From B1SED10-75 sp964636865 (GTDB lineage: Bacteria; Bacillota; Dethiobacteria; DTU022; PWGO01), in the NCBI GenBank assembly GCA_964636865.1, contig CAZWVJ010000005.1, positions 35,241 through 99,240 of the forward strand: a stretch of 64,000 nt of DNA, read 5' to 3'. The translations under genes and the position numbers were made by a program. Below the pieces are notes generated by a model, which saw nothing but the letters and a program-made list of their open reading frames with translations, had not been told where the DNA came from and searched no databases. Within the stretch, counting starts at the first letter, position 1. Every line of letters starts with the position of its first letter. Shown here piece by piece: positions 52,841 through 61,393 of this stretch.

Positions 52841-53665
52841 CTATTTATAATTCCTCACCAGCAGTTCACCTACTAAGCCCCTTTTGTCTCCCCTGGAGTT
52901 AATAGCACGCCTGGCTGATATTATTTCGCACCTATAATCACCGTATAAATCTTGCATATATTCCGTGGCCGAATTGGACAACAAAAATTTAACCCCCCTT
53001 GCATCCAGCCAATCACAAACTTTCTTTAACCTTACCTGCTGTGTCTTATCAAAACCACCCTTATCATAAGCGGTAAAATTTGCAGATCCGGAAACCGGGT
53101 CATAAGGAGGGTCAAAATAGACAAAATCTGTTTTTTTAATATGTTTTATACTATCTTCAAAATCCCCACAGCAAATGCGCACATTGGCATTATTCAGGTA
53201 ATCACTCACCGCCCTTAACACAGATGCGTTAACTATATTGGGGTTTTTATAATTGCCGAAAGGGGAATTGAACTGACCAGAGCCGTTTACTCTAAAAAGG
53301 CCGTTAAAGCAAGTTTTATTGAGGTATATTACCCGCGATGCCTTTTTTATGGGAGATAATTTTTTATACTCATCCGCATTTCTATCCCGGTTTCTGATCT
53401 CATAAAAGTAGCCTTCAGTGTTAACATGCTGCTTTAAGTCTTCGATAAGCGCTTCCGGGGAATCTTTTACTACGGAATAAACATTCATCAATTCTTCACT
53501 GCTATCATTAATAACAGCATTATTCGGCTGCAGAAAGAAAAAGATTGCCCCCCCGCCTAAAAAAGGTTCATAATAAGTAGAAAAATTATCCGGCACGCGC
53601 TTTTTAATCTCATTTACCAGCTGTGACTTTCCCCCTGCCCATTTTAAAAACGGCCTGACAAGCAT
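52841..53665 (-). CDS. dam: Dam-type DNA adenine methyltransferase
   Basis: 274 residues. Seen: the SAM motif FLKWAGGKSQL at the N-terminus, YYEPFLGGGA, and DFVYFDPPYDP (motif IV) at about 180-190, as in the alpha-type D12/Dam class that commonly methylates GATC. No restriction partner is adjacent, so it is an orphan methylase, with a possible nuclease 1.5 kb upstream. The start is uncertain: the ATG at 53665 has only a weak AAAGC upstream. The one strong SD (AAGGAGG, directly after the previous stop) is 45 bases further upstream with no in-frame ATG, GTG or TTG nearby; an ATA start there would add 14 residues. Confidence 0.92.
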   Translation of the reverse strand: MLVRPFLKWAGGKSQLVNEIKKRVPDNFSTYYEPFLGGGAIFFFLQPNNAVINDSSEELMNVYSVVKDSPEALIEDLKQHVNTEGYFYEIRNRDRNADEYKKLSPIKKASRVIYLNKTCFNGLFRVNGSGQFNSPFGNYKNPNIVNASVLRAVSDYLNNANVRICCGDFEDSIKHIKKTDFVYFDPPYDPVSGSANFTAYDKGGFDKTQQVRLKKVCDWLDARGVKFLLSNSATEYMQDLYGDYRCEIISARRAINSRGDKRGLVGELLVRNYK

Positions 53666-53719
53666 ACTATTTTGCTTTGTTTTTGCTACATTGGAAGTTA
53701 CTATAACAGACTGCCTCCT

Positions 53720-54061
53720 TCATTCCATTTCCTGTAAAGTTTCCATAATGCTCTTAATATTCTGCTCATTTTTGCCCCAGTCAACCAGGGTTACCGGCAC
53801 TTTAGATTTACTTGTTAATTTCACCAGGGTATAGTTTTCTTCCAATTTTTCAACTTCTACGGTTATATTTTCTCCCCAACTATCTACCGATACCCCATGC
53901 TCTGCCTTTATTATACCTGCATCTTTATCTTCACTGGCAATTTCACATTCATTTTTTTCCAGGGCATGTTTACATTGATCAAAAACTTGTAAATAAGGCT
54001 TATTTATTTTAACCCGGTCTTCCTCCTCGTTTCCCATCCACTTTCCAATCTTATCAAACAA
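53720..54061 (-). CDS. Small soluble protein of unknown function
   Basis: 113 residues from a TTG 9 bases after GGAGGG. Predicted alternating helices and strands: YLQVFDQCKHALEKN, ECEIASEDKDAGIIKAEHG, SWGENITVEVEKL, YTLVKLTSKSKVP, NIKSIMETLQE. The pattern resembles small envelope- or lipid-binding-type domains of unnamed families, but none is firmly recognised. No signal peptide. It directly precedes dam and may be cotranscribed with it. Confidence 0.7.
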   Translation of the reverse strand: MFDKIGKWMGNEEEDRVKINKPYLQVFDQCKHALEKNECEIASEDKDAGIIKAEHGVSVDSWGENITVEVEKLEENYTLVKLTSKSKVPVTLVDWGKNEQNIKSIMETLQEME

Positions 54062-54207
54062 AACTCACCCTCCTTTTCTGCAAAATAGGTCTCCTTGCCC
54101 CCAAACAAAATAAATCAAGCAGTAAAGGGAGCATTTCACCCGACTCATTATTGAGTCTGAACAACTACCGGAAAACGAATTATATTATATCCTGCCACAT
54201 ATTTAAT

Positions 54208-54999
54208 TTATTCACTCAACCTCACTTGCGCAATCTGGCGGCAGATGCAGGCCAAGTTTCCGTCTTCATCCCAAACTTCGCCGTCTTCTTCAATAATACC
54301 GTTTGTTAAATAACAGCTGTGCAGGCGAAATTTGAGCCAGGAAGTAAGGGGTCTTTTACGTACACTTACGGAAAGTTCAATGGTAGGAACCCAGCTAAAA
54401 ACACCATAGGTAATAAAGATAGGGGGAGGCATGGAATCTGCCATGAGCAAAACAGCCGGCAAATCATACCCTCGTTCTTCCCGAAAGCGTACCCATCCTC
54501 TCATATCCGAACGATGATTTAATTCCCCCTTCATCCACTTTGCACTGTCTGGATCCAGAAACATCTCCAGATTTTGAGAAAGAGTATTACCGGAATTAGC
54601 CGGCATAAGCACACATTCCTCTCTAGGTGCTACCTTCGGAGGGTCTTTTTCGTATCGCTCCACCGCAGTCCCTATATTTTCTTTCATAAAAGTGCCCCAA
54701 ACCCGCGTTTTTTCTTTACCGTCCTGGAAAAGCCGGGCCTGAAAGCGGGTAAACTTGTAACTTTGGGCTATCTTTTCCAACTCAATATCAATCTCTCCGG
54801 GAATGCAAGGGCCTATATAGTTAGCAGTTATGATGGGTGTGCCGTGTTTGTCGCTGACAGTTTGCATGGCCTTTGCCGCCAAAGCAAGCACATACCCTCC
54901 GTTGGCAATGTCATTAATAAGCCAGTTTTTTGAAACCTCACCTCTAAAGCTTAAAGGGCCTTTTTGCTGCAGTGTTATATCCCGGTCAAAAGGATGCAT
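54208..54999 (-). CDS. Acyl-CoA thioesterase-like protein (double hotdog, TesB-like)
   Basis: 263 residues; GGAGATTGACTT precedes the ATG. Two hotdog halves: the first with NWLINDIANGGYVLALAAKAM and YIGPCIPGEIDIELE, the second with WVPTIELSVSVRKRP and GIIEEDGEVWDEDGNLACICRQIAQV. This is the pattern of the thioesterase-family proteins (4HBT_3 type) that hydrolyse medium or branched acyl-CoAs. Its proximity to the acyl-CoA dehydrogenase island (3 kb away, same strand) hints at a role in releasing CoA from pathway end products, but other genes lie between them. Confidence 0.82.
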   Translation of the reverse strand: MHPFDRDITLQQKGPLSFRGEVSKNWLINDIANGGYVLALAAKAMQTVSDKHGTPIITANYIGPCIPGEIDIELEKIAQSYKFTRFQARLFQDGKEKTRVWGTFMKENIGTAVERYEKDPPKVAPREECVLMPANSGNTLSQNLEMFLDPDSAKWMKGELNHRSDMRGWVRFREERGYDLPAVLLMADSMPPPIFITYGVFSWVPTIELSVSVRKRPLTSWLKFRLHSCYLTNGIIEEDGEVWDEDGNLACICRQIAQVRLSE

Positions 55000-55149
55000 A
55001 AGTCAATCTCCTGCTATATGTTCCCGCTCCATTACTCCTTTGTATAATGGTGCCGGGTGTAGATTTTATAATAACTTTTACTTTTACACTTTTAATTAAC
55101 GCAGCCAAAATATTCTTCAACTGCGTTAAATTCTCCTGCCCCAAAAAAC

Positions 55150-55662
55150 TTATTCCAATTCCAATATTTCGGCTAATTTTGCTTCATGCTGCGGAATATT
55201 TTCGTCCCATATATGACCTGTCATTTGGTGGTGGTCAAACCATAGAAATAAATCTATCACAGGGTCTTCTTTTTCTACTTTTTTCATAATCTCAATCCTT
55301 CGCATTTTGCCCCGGGAAGTTACAACATGACCCACTAAAGTTATAAACAAATCATCAATGCTCCGTCCCTCATCCCTGTTGGTAAAAGCCAAAACATTGG
55401 GAACCTCTCTGTGAGGATTTACGCTTTTAAACAGTTTAATTGCTTCATAAATGTGTTTGGCAATGGTATTATAAACAGGATACATATCTTTCCATCCCCC
55501 GGCAGTAAACTTAACAGTCTTTTCTTCCAGGTAAAACGCCGGCTTGCCCGCATAATAAACTTCAAAATCTACTGTTTTCGCAGAAGTCTCCGGCATTTTT
55601 ACTGCCTGTAACCCTTTGCTCTCCAGATATTCTTTAACATTTTTTTCACCTGATTTAGCCAA
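55150..55662 (-). CDS. Unknown protein with PD-(D/E)XK nuclease-like signature
   Basis: 170 residues from a TTG with TAAGGAG 6 bases upstream. The N-terminus reads as a nuclease-type core: KEYLESKGLQAV, TVDFEVYYAGKPAFYLEEKTV, that is an Asp on one strand followed by an E-x-K on the next. The rest contains RDEGRSIDDLFITLVGHV and FDHHQMTGH. It is not a recognised restriction enzyme. The D...ExK spacing is seen; nuclease activity is inferred and needs a profile search. Confidence 0.6.
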   Translation of the reverse strand: MAKSGEKNVKEYLESKGLQAVKMPETSAKTVDFEVYYAGKPAFYLEEKTVKFTAGGWKDMYPVYNTIAKHIYEAIKLFKSVNPHREVPNVLAFTNRDEGRSIDDLFITLVGHVVTSRGKMRRIEIMKKVEKEDPVIDLFLWFDHHQMTGHIWDENIPQHEAKLAEILELE

Positions 55663-55848
55663 GCCAAACTCCTTAAATTAAGATATTTATCTAAATATAA
55701 AAAGGACAGCATGCTTTAATAAAAGCTGGAATAGATTTGAGTGAAGTGCCTGTGGAACAAAATAATACTGCGCAATAAGACCTAAGCCTTACTTTAAGCC
55801 GCCTATGTAGATATCAATTAACTTACACATAAAGAAAAAATATTTTGG

Positions 55849-56460
55849 TTAACTTTTTAGATAAGGGACTTCTCGCTTTACAGTGACTTCTCGGTTACGT
55901 TCAATTTCAACCCAAAAACATCGTTTCCTGTGTTTTTCCAATTTTTCATTAACAGAATCATCGATTTTAAACCCTTTTGAGTCAGATATAAAAATTAATA
56001 AGTCATTTCTGTTAGGGTGATTTCTTAACTCATAGTCCAAGGAGTTTCGTTCTGGAAATATCATTGATAAATTATCTGCATGAGTGTCAGGGTTTTTTTT
56101 CTTAACTGATTCAATGAAGTCTTCTACTTTTTTCATCTTGATTTTCTTTTTCCAGGAAACCTTACTATAAATTAACCCTTTTTCATGATCATTGAAAAAA
56201 AATAAAGCCAATTTAATATATGGATAGCTTTCCTTATTAAGTAAATTAACAACCTTTTCCATAAACTTTTTCAGTTTGTCCATGTCCATCAAAGGAGTTA
56301 GTTGAATATAAACAATAACTAACTCATAAGACTTAAATTCCTCTTCACCTCTTAATTCATATCCCCACTTTGTTGATATACTATTTTCTGCGGGTTTGAC
56401 AAGAATTGGCTTGTGCTTATAAAACAGTTCTCTAAAGTTTTTAAATCTTTCCTGAAACAT
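55849..56460 (-). CDS. Unknown AT-rich gene product with a vWA-like layout
   Basis: 203 residues. The start ATG has no strong SD (AAGGATT about 7 bases upstream). Two strand-helix pairs, YELVIVYIQLTPLMD and NDLLIFISDSKGF, together with KLALFFFNDH, recall a von Willebrand A-like alpha/beta sheet, but the MIDAS DxSxS is not clear. Lys-, Asn- and Ile-rich codon use makes it more AT-rich than its neighbours, which may indicate transfer. No family is recognised. Confidence 0.6.
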   Translation of the reverse strand: MFQERFKNFRELFYKHKPILVKPAENSISTKWGYELRGEEEFKSYELVIVYIQLTPLMDMDKLKKFMEKVVNLLNKESYPYIKLALFFFNDHEKGLIYSKVSWKKKIKMKKVEDFIESVKKKNPDTHADNLSMIFPERNSLDYELRNHPNRNDLLIFISDSKGFKIDDSVNEKLEKHRKRCFWVEIERNREVTVKREVPYLKS

Positions 56461-56771
56461 TTTTTTAATCCTTCCTACCCTAAAAAAATACTGCTCTTTT
56501 AATTCAACCTTTACAAAGACCTCAATTAAACACTAATATTTTTTTATTTATCTATTAACCATAAAAAATTACCCATATTTTTTATTTGTTAAATACTTTA
56601 TACATATTCTACGTAAAATTCAAAATTCCCTTCAATAATCAATGTAATATTTTTAATAGGCACCTTTTTTATTGCTCCCCGGCATACTTTTTGATAATTT
56701 CCCTCATCAATGCATCTGACAATCAATAAAGAACTTAAACAATTACATAGGAATTCCGGGTAACTTGAAAA
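56461..56771. other. AT-rich intergenic region
   Basis: 311 very AT-rich bases; no gene, repeat or terminator with a clear stem is seen. Confidence 0.5.
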
Positions 56772-57785
56772 TTATTTATATTTCAACTCTACCTGAACAG
56801 GATAATGGTCGGAGATGTAATATCCATCATCGTACCTATCTGTGATGATTCTATAACTTAGAGCATTAAAGTCATTATCATCCACAAAAATGTAGTCTAT
56901 GGGGCCTTCGTGGGGATATTCACCAAAACCATTAAAAGTAGTGCCGCTATCCCGTTTATCTTCAGGGCTCAAGTATTTAGCATCGGAAAGTGAACGTGTC
57001 ACTATACTGTTATAAACTTCTTCACCTTCAGGAATATTAAAATCGCCCATGGCGATGGGTGTTCCCCTGGAATCCTCTATATATTCATATATGAGATCAG
57101 CGCTCTTTTGCCGAGCCACTTCGCCCTTGTGATCAAAGTGAGTGTTGTAAACGGTTATAACCTCATCGGTATAATGGTCCAAAAGTTCAACATAGGAACA
57201 AATTCTTCTGATATTTGCGTCCCAACCTCTACCGGGGCTTTCCGGATCTTCCCGCAGCCAAAATGTATCATAATCTAACAGTTCAAATCTGGACTTTCGG
57301 TAAAAAATTGGCGAACCTTCATCCACAACCATAATACGCAAGTTATTGAACAGGTGCGGCTCGGGATCGGTATCACTAATAATGCTGTCACCCCGTTCCC
57401 GGTTCAGGCCCGATCTGTATATACCATAATAGCCATATTCATCCCCTAAGTGTTTAATTAAGTATTCATACTGAGGATGAGTTACTTCCTGAAAACCTAT
57501 AATATCGGCATTATAATTATCTAACAGGTTAATCATGGGTTCTTTACGGTTAGTCCAATAATGTTCTTCAATATCTTCCTTCGTAATCAGCCTAACATTG
57601 TATGAGATAACATCTATGTTTATTTCTTCATCATCGAGATTTTCGGGTACAAGTATGCTCTCCTGTCCCATTTCAGCTTCGCCCTGCAACGGAACACCCC
57701 TATGGATAACTCCATAGGTCGCCCCCGTTATTATTATTAATACAAGTAATAAAATGGCAGTTATTTTTAATATTTTTTTAAACAT
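56772..57785 (-). CDS. Endonuclease/exonuclease/phosphatase family protein, membrane-anchored or secreted
   Basis: 337 residues; AAGGGGGC before the ATG. One N-terminal hydrophobic segment (about 6-28) acts as anchor or signal. The EEP fold follows with its catalytic set: ISYNVRLI, GFQEVTHPQ, VYNTHFDHKG, AMGDFNIP, PIDYIFVDD, ISDHYPVQ. Members hydrolyse phosphodiesters or phosphate esters of nucleic acids, inositol phosphates or sphingomyelin; an extracellular family member may scavenge phosphate or act on lipids. Confidence 0.9.
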   Translation of the reverse strand: MFKKILKITAILLLVLIIITGATYGVIHRGVPLQGEAEMGQESILVPENLDDEEINIDVISYNVRLITKEDIEEHYWTNRKEPMINLLDNYNADIIGFQEVTHPQYEYLIKHLGDEYGYYGIYRSGLNRERGDSIISDTDPEPHLFNNLRIMVVDEGSPIFYRKSRFELLDYDTFWLREDPESPGRGWDANIRRICSYVELLDHYTDEVITVYNTHFDHKGEVARQKSADLIYEYIEDSRGTPIAMGDFNIPEGEEVYNSIVTRSLSDAKYLSPEDKRDSGTTFNGFGEYPHEGPIDYIFVDDNDFNALSYRIITDRYDDGYYISDHYPVQVELKYK

Positions 57786-58165
57786 GGCAGCCCCCTTAGT
57801 ATTATGCTTAAAGTTATTTTACCATCCATTATATTTGCTGTCTATTTATGTAAGCAAACAACGCTTAATAAACACCCCCCTATTCTAATAATATGATAAA
57901 AGTAACTTTATTAATCTCCACGTGATACCCTTAATAATGGTTTGATTTCCAACTTACACCTGTGATAATGTTATCAGAGGGTGATAGAAGTGTAGTAGGG
58001 CACACATTGCCGACAGCTTTTTATTAGAGTTAACTCATTAAAAAAAACAAGTTAATGGGTGTGAAATATCACTTATCCCAAGAGCACAGATATAGCTCGG
58101 GAAACACTGAAAATCATTAAGCAAGAATATTATATTAATTCTTATAAGAAGTGGAAGGACTTATA
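57786..58165. other. Divergent intergenic region with promoter/operator candidate
   Basis: About 380 bases between the EEP gene (-) and the MFS gene (+). Apart from the site at 57942-57976 nothing is supported. Confidence 0.45.
57942..57976 (+). promoter_or_regulatory. Promoter with overlapping inverted repeat upstream of the MFS gene
   Basis: TTGATT (57942-57947), 16 bases, GATAAT (57964-57969). The -10 lies inside TGATAA-TG-TTATCA (57963-57976), a 6-2-6 inverted repeat that could be an operator blocking the promoter. It is about 190 bases from the MFS start, so a long leader or another promoter is possible. Confidence 0.35.
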
Positions 58166-59431
58166 ATGACTAAAAACGTATTTAGTGCTTTTTTTATTTT
58201 AAATGCCATCATTTTCTTTTTCCAGGCGATTACCAAAAATATTTATCCTCCTCTCCTTATCCCGGTCCAAGAAACATACGCTGTGGACAGCGGCCAGGCG
58301 GGATTGCTGGTAACCCTGGTGTTTTTTGGTTACGCGCTTGCCCGTTTCCCTTCCGGCATCATGGGAGACAGACTTGGCTACGCAAGGACAGTGCTAATAG
58401 GAACTTGGGCTATGGCCGCCGGTTTCCTTCTGGTAGGTATATCCCCTAATTATATAACCATGGCCATCTTTACTTTTATATTGGGTATTGCAAGCGGCGT
58501 TTATGTAACTGCCGGTTATACCCTGGCAGTTATCATTGGAACGCGGGGAAAGGCAGCTTTTGCCACAGCTTTTTTTGAAACATTCGGCAGTATAGCCTCG
58601 GTTTTATCCCCTCTAATCGTCAGTTATTTTGTCTTAAACCTGGAATGGCATCACCTTTTTCTATTAGTAGGTATTATTTTAATCGTGGTTGGTTTTATAT
58701 TCTTTAGATATACCAGAATACGTGGTTTAGAAGAAAACCATAATCTTGAAGAGCATTCCCTTGAAATAGGAGAAAAAGATAAAAGCAGTAACTCTTCCTC
58801 TAATGGCTTCTGGCAGGTTATAAAGCAAGAAACTGCTGATTCACTTAATATATTCAGGGATCCAAAAATCCGGGAATTTATATTATGGAGTATTTTGGTC
58901 GGCGGCTTGAGCGCTTTTTCCTGGCTCGGTATTAATTCTTTCATTCCAACTTATTTGGTGCTGAGTAAAGGTTATGAATATGAGATAGCCAATTCCCTAT
59001 TTGCCATCATTCCCTTTTCTACTCTTTTCACCAAGATAGGATTGGGATGGTTAAGTGATCGCCTGGGAACTATGAGAGTTATGCTTTTTTCTATAAGCAT
59101 GGGCATTCTTTTCTATACTGCTCTCGTATTTTCAATAGCAACCTGGCAAATTATAATTATAATGGTTTTTTTAGGAGCTTTTTCCCTTAATTCCAATATG
59201 ATGATCAATTCTTATGTGCTGCGTAATATGCCCGAAAAATACCAGGGCACCGGCTTTGGTTTTTTCTGTATGGCTTATACCGTTATATACAGCATAGGGC
59301 CATATTTTACCGGGTTTCTTTCTGAAAAAGCAAGTCTTGACGCCGCTGTTTTAAGCAGCTTGGCCGGAGCAGTGGCCGCTCTCTTGTTAGTCTTGGGAAG
59401 GCTGGTAAAAATGAGACAGCAGGTAGAATAA
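58166..59431 (+). CDS. MFS transporter
   Basis: 421 residues from the ATG at 58166, with GGAAGGA upstream; an in-frame GTG (58151) just before this SD is rejected. Twelve hydrophobic helices in two halves with a charged central loop (about 195-225, EENHNLEEHSLEIGEKDKSS). The MFS signature in loop 2-3 reads RFPSGIMGDRLGYART, with a second GWLSDRLGTMR in the C-half. Sequence type resembles oxalate/formate and organic-anion carriers of the MFS; the substrate is unknown. Confidence 0.9.
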   Translation: MTKNVFSAFFILNAIIFFFQAITKNIYPPLLIPVQETYAVDSGQAGLLVTLVFFGYALARFPSGIMGDRLGYARTVLIGTWAMAAGFLLVGISPNYITMAIFTFILGIASGVYVTAGYTLAVIIGTRGKAAFATAFFETFGSIASVLSPLIVSYFVLNLEWHHLFLLVGIILIVVGFIFFRYTRIRGLEENHNLEEHSLEIGEKDKSSNSSSNGFWQVIKQETADSLNIFRDPKIREFILWSILVGGLSAFSWLGINSFIPTYLVLSKGYEYEIANSLFAIIPFSTLFTKIGLGWLSDRLGTMRVMLFSISMGILFYTALVFSIATWQIIIIMVFLGAFSLNSNMMINSYVLRNMPEKYQGTGFGFFCMAYTVIYSIGPYFTGFLSEKASLDAAVLSSLAGAVAALLLVLGRLVKMRQQVE

Positions 59432-59489
59432 GTACAACCTCCATTTAAAAAAATAAATTGAAGGTTAAAAGGTGCCGGTTGCAGTGGAA

Positions 59490-59969
59490 TTAACCAAACA
59501 AAATATATGCCAATAATCCGGCCAGTGTTGGCACTGCAATATATAAGCTAATTTTAAGGGCAACAAAACGCGGCCCTAAAAAAGTTAGTTCAAAAGGTAT
59601 ATGCCCCACATTAATCATTCCCCATGCAGTGATCATGGCTACAGCAGTCCCGATAGTTACGGCGCCCCTGAAAAGGGAATCAAACAGGGGGAAGAAAACA
59701 AAAGGTCCTCCCACTACCAGGGCACCAACTGCCGGACCGATAACCAGGCCTTTCCAACCGGCTCCTTCTCCCAACCAAGATTGCAAAGCCTCCTCAGGTA
59801 ATAATAAACCGAGAAATCCCACTATTATAAAGGCAATAATTAAAAGCGGCAAAACATTTATAAACATGTTTTTTGCTTCTTTTAACCCTTCTATGATCCT
59901 ACCCTGTCGGTAAGCCACATAAAAAAGCACTATTGCCATTAAAGATAGGGCTATGATTGCATCAATCAA
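59490..59969 (-). CDS. Half-size permease, downstream partner (ArsP/DUF318-like)
   Basis: 159 residues from a TTG 8 bases after AAGGGGG. About four helices with GWKGLVIGPAVGALVVGGPFVFFPLFDSL, the conserved Gly-rich permease loop of the DUF318 (ArsP/YraQ-like) family, and GTAVAMITAWGMINVGHIPFEL. Its start overlaps the end of the upstream partner by 8 bases, so the pair is made together and probably forms a heterodimer equal to one full-length permease. The substrate is unknown. Confidence 0.78.
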   Translation of the reverse strand: MIDAIIALSLMAIVLFYVAYRQGRIIEGLKEAKNMFINVLPLLIIAFIIVGFLGLLLPEEALQSWLGEGAGWKGLVIGPAVGALVVGGPFVFFPLFDSLFRGAVTIGTAVAMITAWGMINVGHIPFELTFLGPRFVALKISLYIAVPTLAGLLAYILFG

Positions 59970-60531
59970 TTTCTTTACCCCCTTCCCTTGAATCTTTTTC
60001 TGCCTGAAGTTGATTCACATCTTCCTTGATTTTGGTAGCAAACCCCGGTAAAAAGATATTTACAGCCCCTCCTATCAATATAGGAATGGCAAAAGTAAGT
60101 AAAAATCTAATAGCAGTTATTTCTACGCCTACAAATGCAATTTCCACCGGGATGCGCGGAATATTCCACAGTGTCTTGGCAGCCACAAAACTAATCATGG
60201 TCCCCACATTAGCACCTGAAGCTATTAAAACTGCCATTAAGGGATAGAAAAAAAACGGCCCCCCGGGCACCAGGGCACCCAGCAATGACCCTATAAAAGG
60301 TCCTTTCCACCCGGCTTCTTTGCCCATCCAGCCGGAAACCATATCCTTGGGAATTAAAATGGAACTCAATCCAGCCACCACAAAAGCAATTATGATGATG
60401 GGAAAAAGAATTAACAGAGTTTGTCCACCTTCAAAAAATCCTTTGCCTACCAGGGAAAACCCCCCCTGGATGAAAGCTATTATGACTAAGAGGACAGCAA
60501 CTATAGCCATTCCCAACACTGTCTTATTCAT
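59962..60531 (-). CDS. Half-size permease, upstream partner (ArsP/DUF318-like)
   Basis: 189 residues; AAGGGG lies about 13 bases before the ATG. Helices with the same motif as its partner: GWKGPFIGSLLGALVPGGPFFFYPLMAVLI and ISFVAAKTLWNIPRIPVEI. It ends with a charged cytoplasmic tail (TKIKEDVNQLQAEKDSREGGKE). The two proteins are paralogous halves, as in split DUF318 transporters. Confidence 0.78.
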   Translation of the reverse strand: MNKTVLGMAIVAVLLVIIAFIQGGFSLVGKGFFEGGQTLLILFPIIIIAFVVAGLSSILIPKDMVSGWMGKEAGWKGPFIGSLLGALVPGGPFFFYPLMAVLIASGANVGTMISFVAAKTLWNIPRIPVEIAFVGVEITAIRFLLTFAIPILIGGAVNIFLPGFATKIKEDVNQLQAEKDSREGGKEID

Positions 60532-60631
60532 CCTCAGCAGCCCCTTAATTAGATATATATTGCGGTGAATTTTACTAAAATCATTTAAATTTATTATTAC
60601 TATGGTTCTATTTTAACAAATATATCAAAGT

Positions 60632-60660
60632 TTGAATTGCTTTTTTAGTTATGATATTAT
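60632..60660 (+). promoter_or_regulatory. Promoter of the superoxide dismutase gene
   Basis: TTGAAT (60632-60637), 17 bases, TATTAT (60655-60660), 54 bases before the ATG. SD GCGAGGT precedes the start. Confidence 0.5.
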
Positions 60661-60714
60661 TACAGCAATTATAGTCAAAATATTTCTAAAAAAAATGAAA
60701 GCGAGGTAATTGCT

Positions 60715-61308
60715 ATGAATCACGAACTGCCTGCCTTACCCTATGATTATAACGCTCTGGAGCCTTATTATGAAGAACGGACCTTACGTTTACACCATGG
60801 GGCCCATCACAAGGCTTACGTTGACGGTCTCAACAAAGCCGAAAGCAAACTGGCTGAAGCCAGGCAAAACAGCGATTTCTCTCTGGTTAAACACTGGGAA
60901 AGAGAACTTGCTTTTCATGGTTCGGGACACATTTTGCACAGCATTTTTTGGGAAAATATGAAGTCCCATGGAGGTGGCCCCGCTGAAGGCGATATTGCCC
61001 CGCAAATTGATAAAGATTTTGGCGGATTTGAAGCTTTCAAAAAACATTTTACTGCTGCAGCCACCGCAGTAGAAGGTTCAGGCTGGGCTTTATTGTGCTG
61101 GTCCCCCATATTTAATAAGCTGGAAATCCTGACTACAGAAAAACATCAAAACCTTACGCAGTGGGGAGCATACCCGCTTTTAGTTATTGATCTTTGGGAA
61201 CATGCATTCTACCTGCAATACCAGAACAAAAAAGCAGAGTTCATCGAAGCCTGGTGGAACCTGGTTAACTGGGAAAACGTTAATAAGCGGCTTAATGCTT
61301 GCAAGTAA
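60715..61308 (+). CDS. sodA: Superoxide dismutase (Fe/Mn)
   Basis: 197 residues. Metal ligands of the Fe/Mn family are seen: first His of LHHGAHH (about 27), His of HILHSIFW (about 79), and Asp/His of DLWEHAFYLQY (about 158/162). The GGxxNHxxFW motif is altered, with Leu in place of the usual Asn before the His. It dismutates superoxide in the cytoplasm; which metal is used cannot be read reliably. Monocistronic. Confidence 0.95.
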   Translation: MNHELPALPYDYNALEPYYEERTLRLHHGAHHKAYVDGLNKAESKLAEARQNSDFSLVKHWERELAFHGSGHILHSIFWENMKSHGGGPAEGDIAPQIDKDFGGFEAFKKHFTAAATAVEGSGWALLCWSPIFNKLEILTTEKHQNLTQWGAYPLLVIDLWEHAFYLQYQNKKAEFIEAWWNLVNWENVNKRLNACK

Positions 61309-61393
61309 TACCGTTACCAACGCTCCCGAAGGATAAAAGTTAATCAATTAGGGGCCACAGGTTTGAGCTGATATGGGAAATAAAAAGCTTAAT

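Noticed and set aside
59437..59467. Bidirectional terminator between the MFS and permease genes
   Set aside because: An AACCT/AGGTT imperfect stem exists but is short, AT-rich and lacks a proper T run on either strand.
61309..61393. Missing C-terminal third of DnaE in another frame
   Set aside because: Only 85 bases separate its stop from sodA, and no frame there continues the polymerase.
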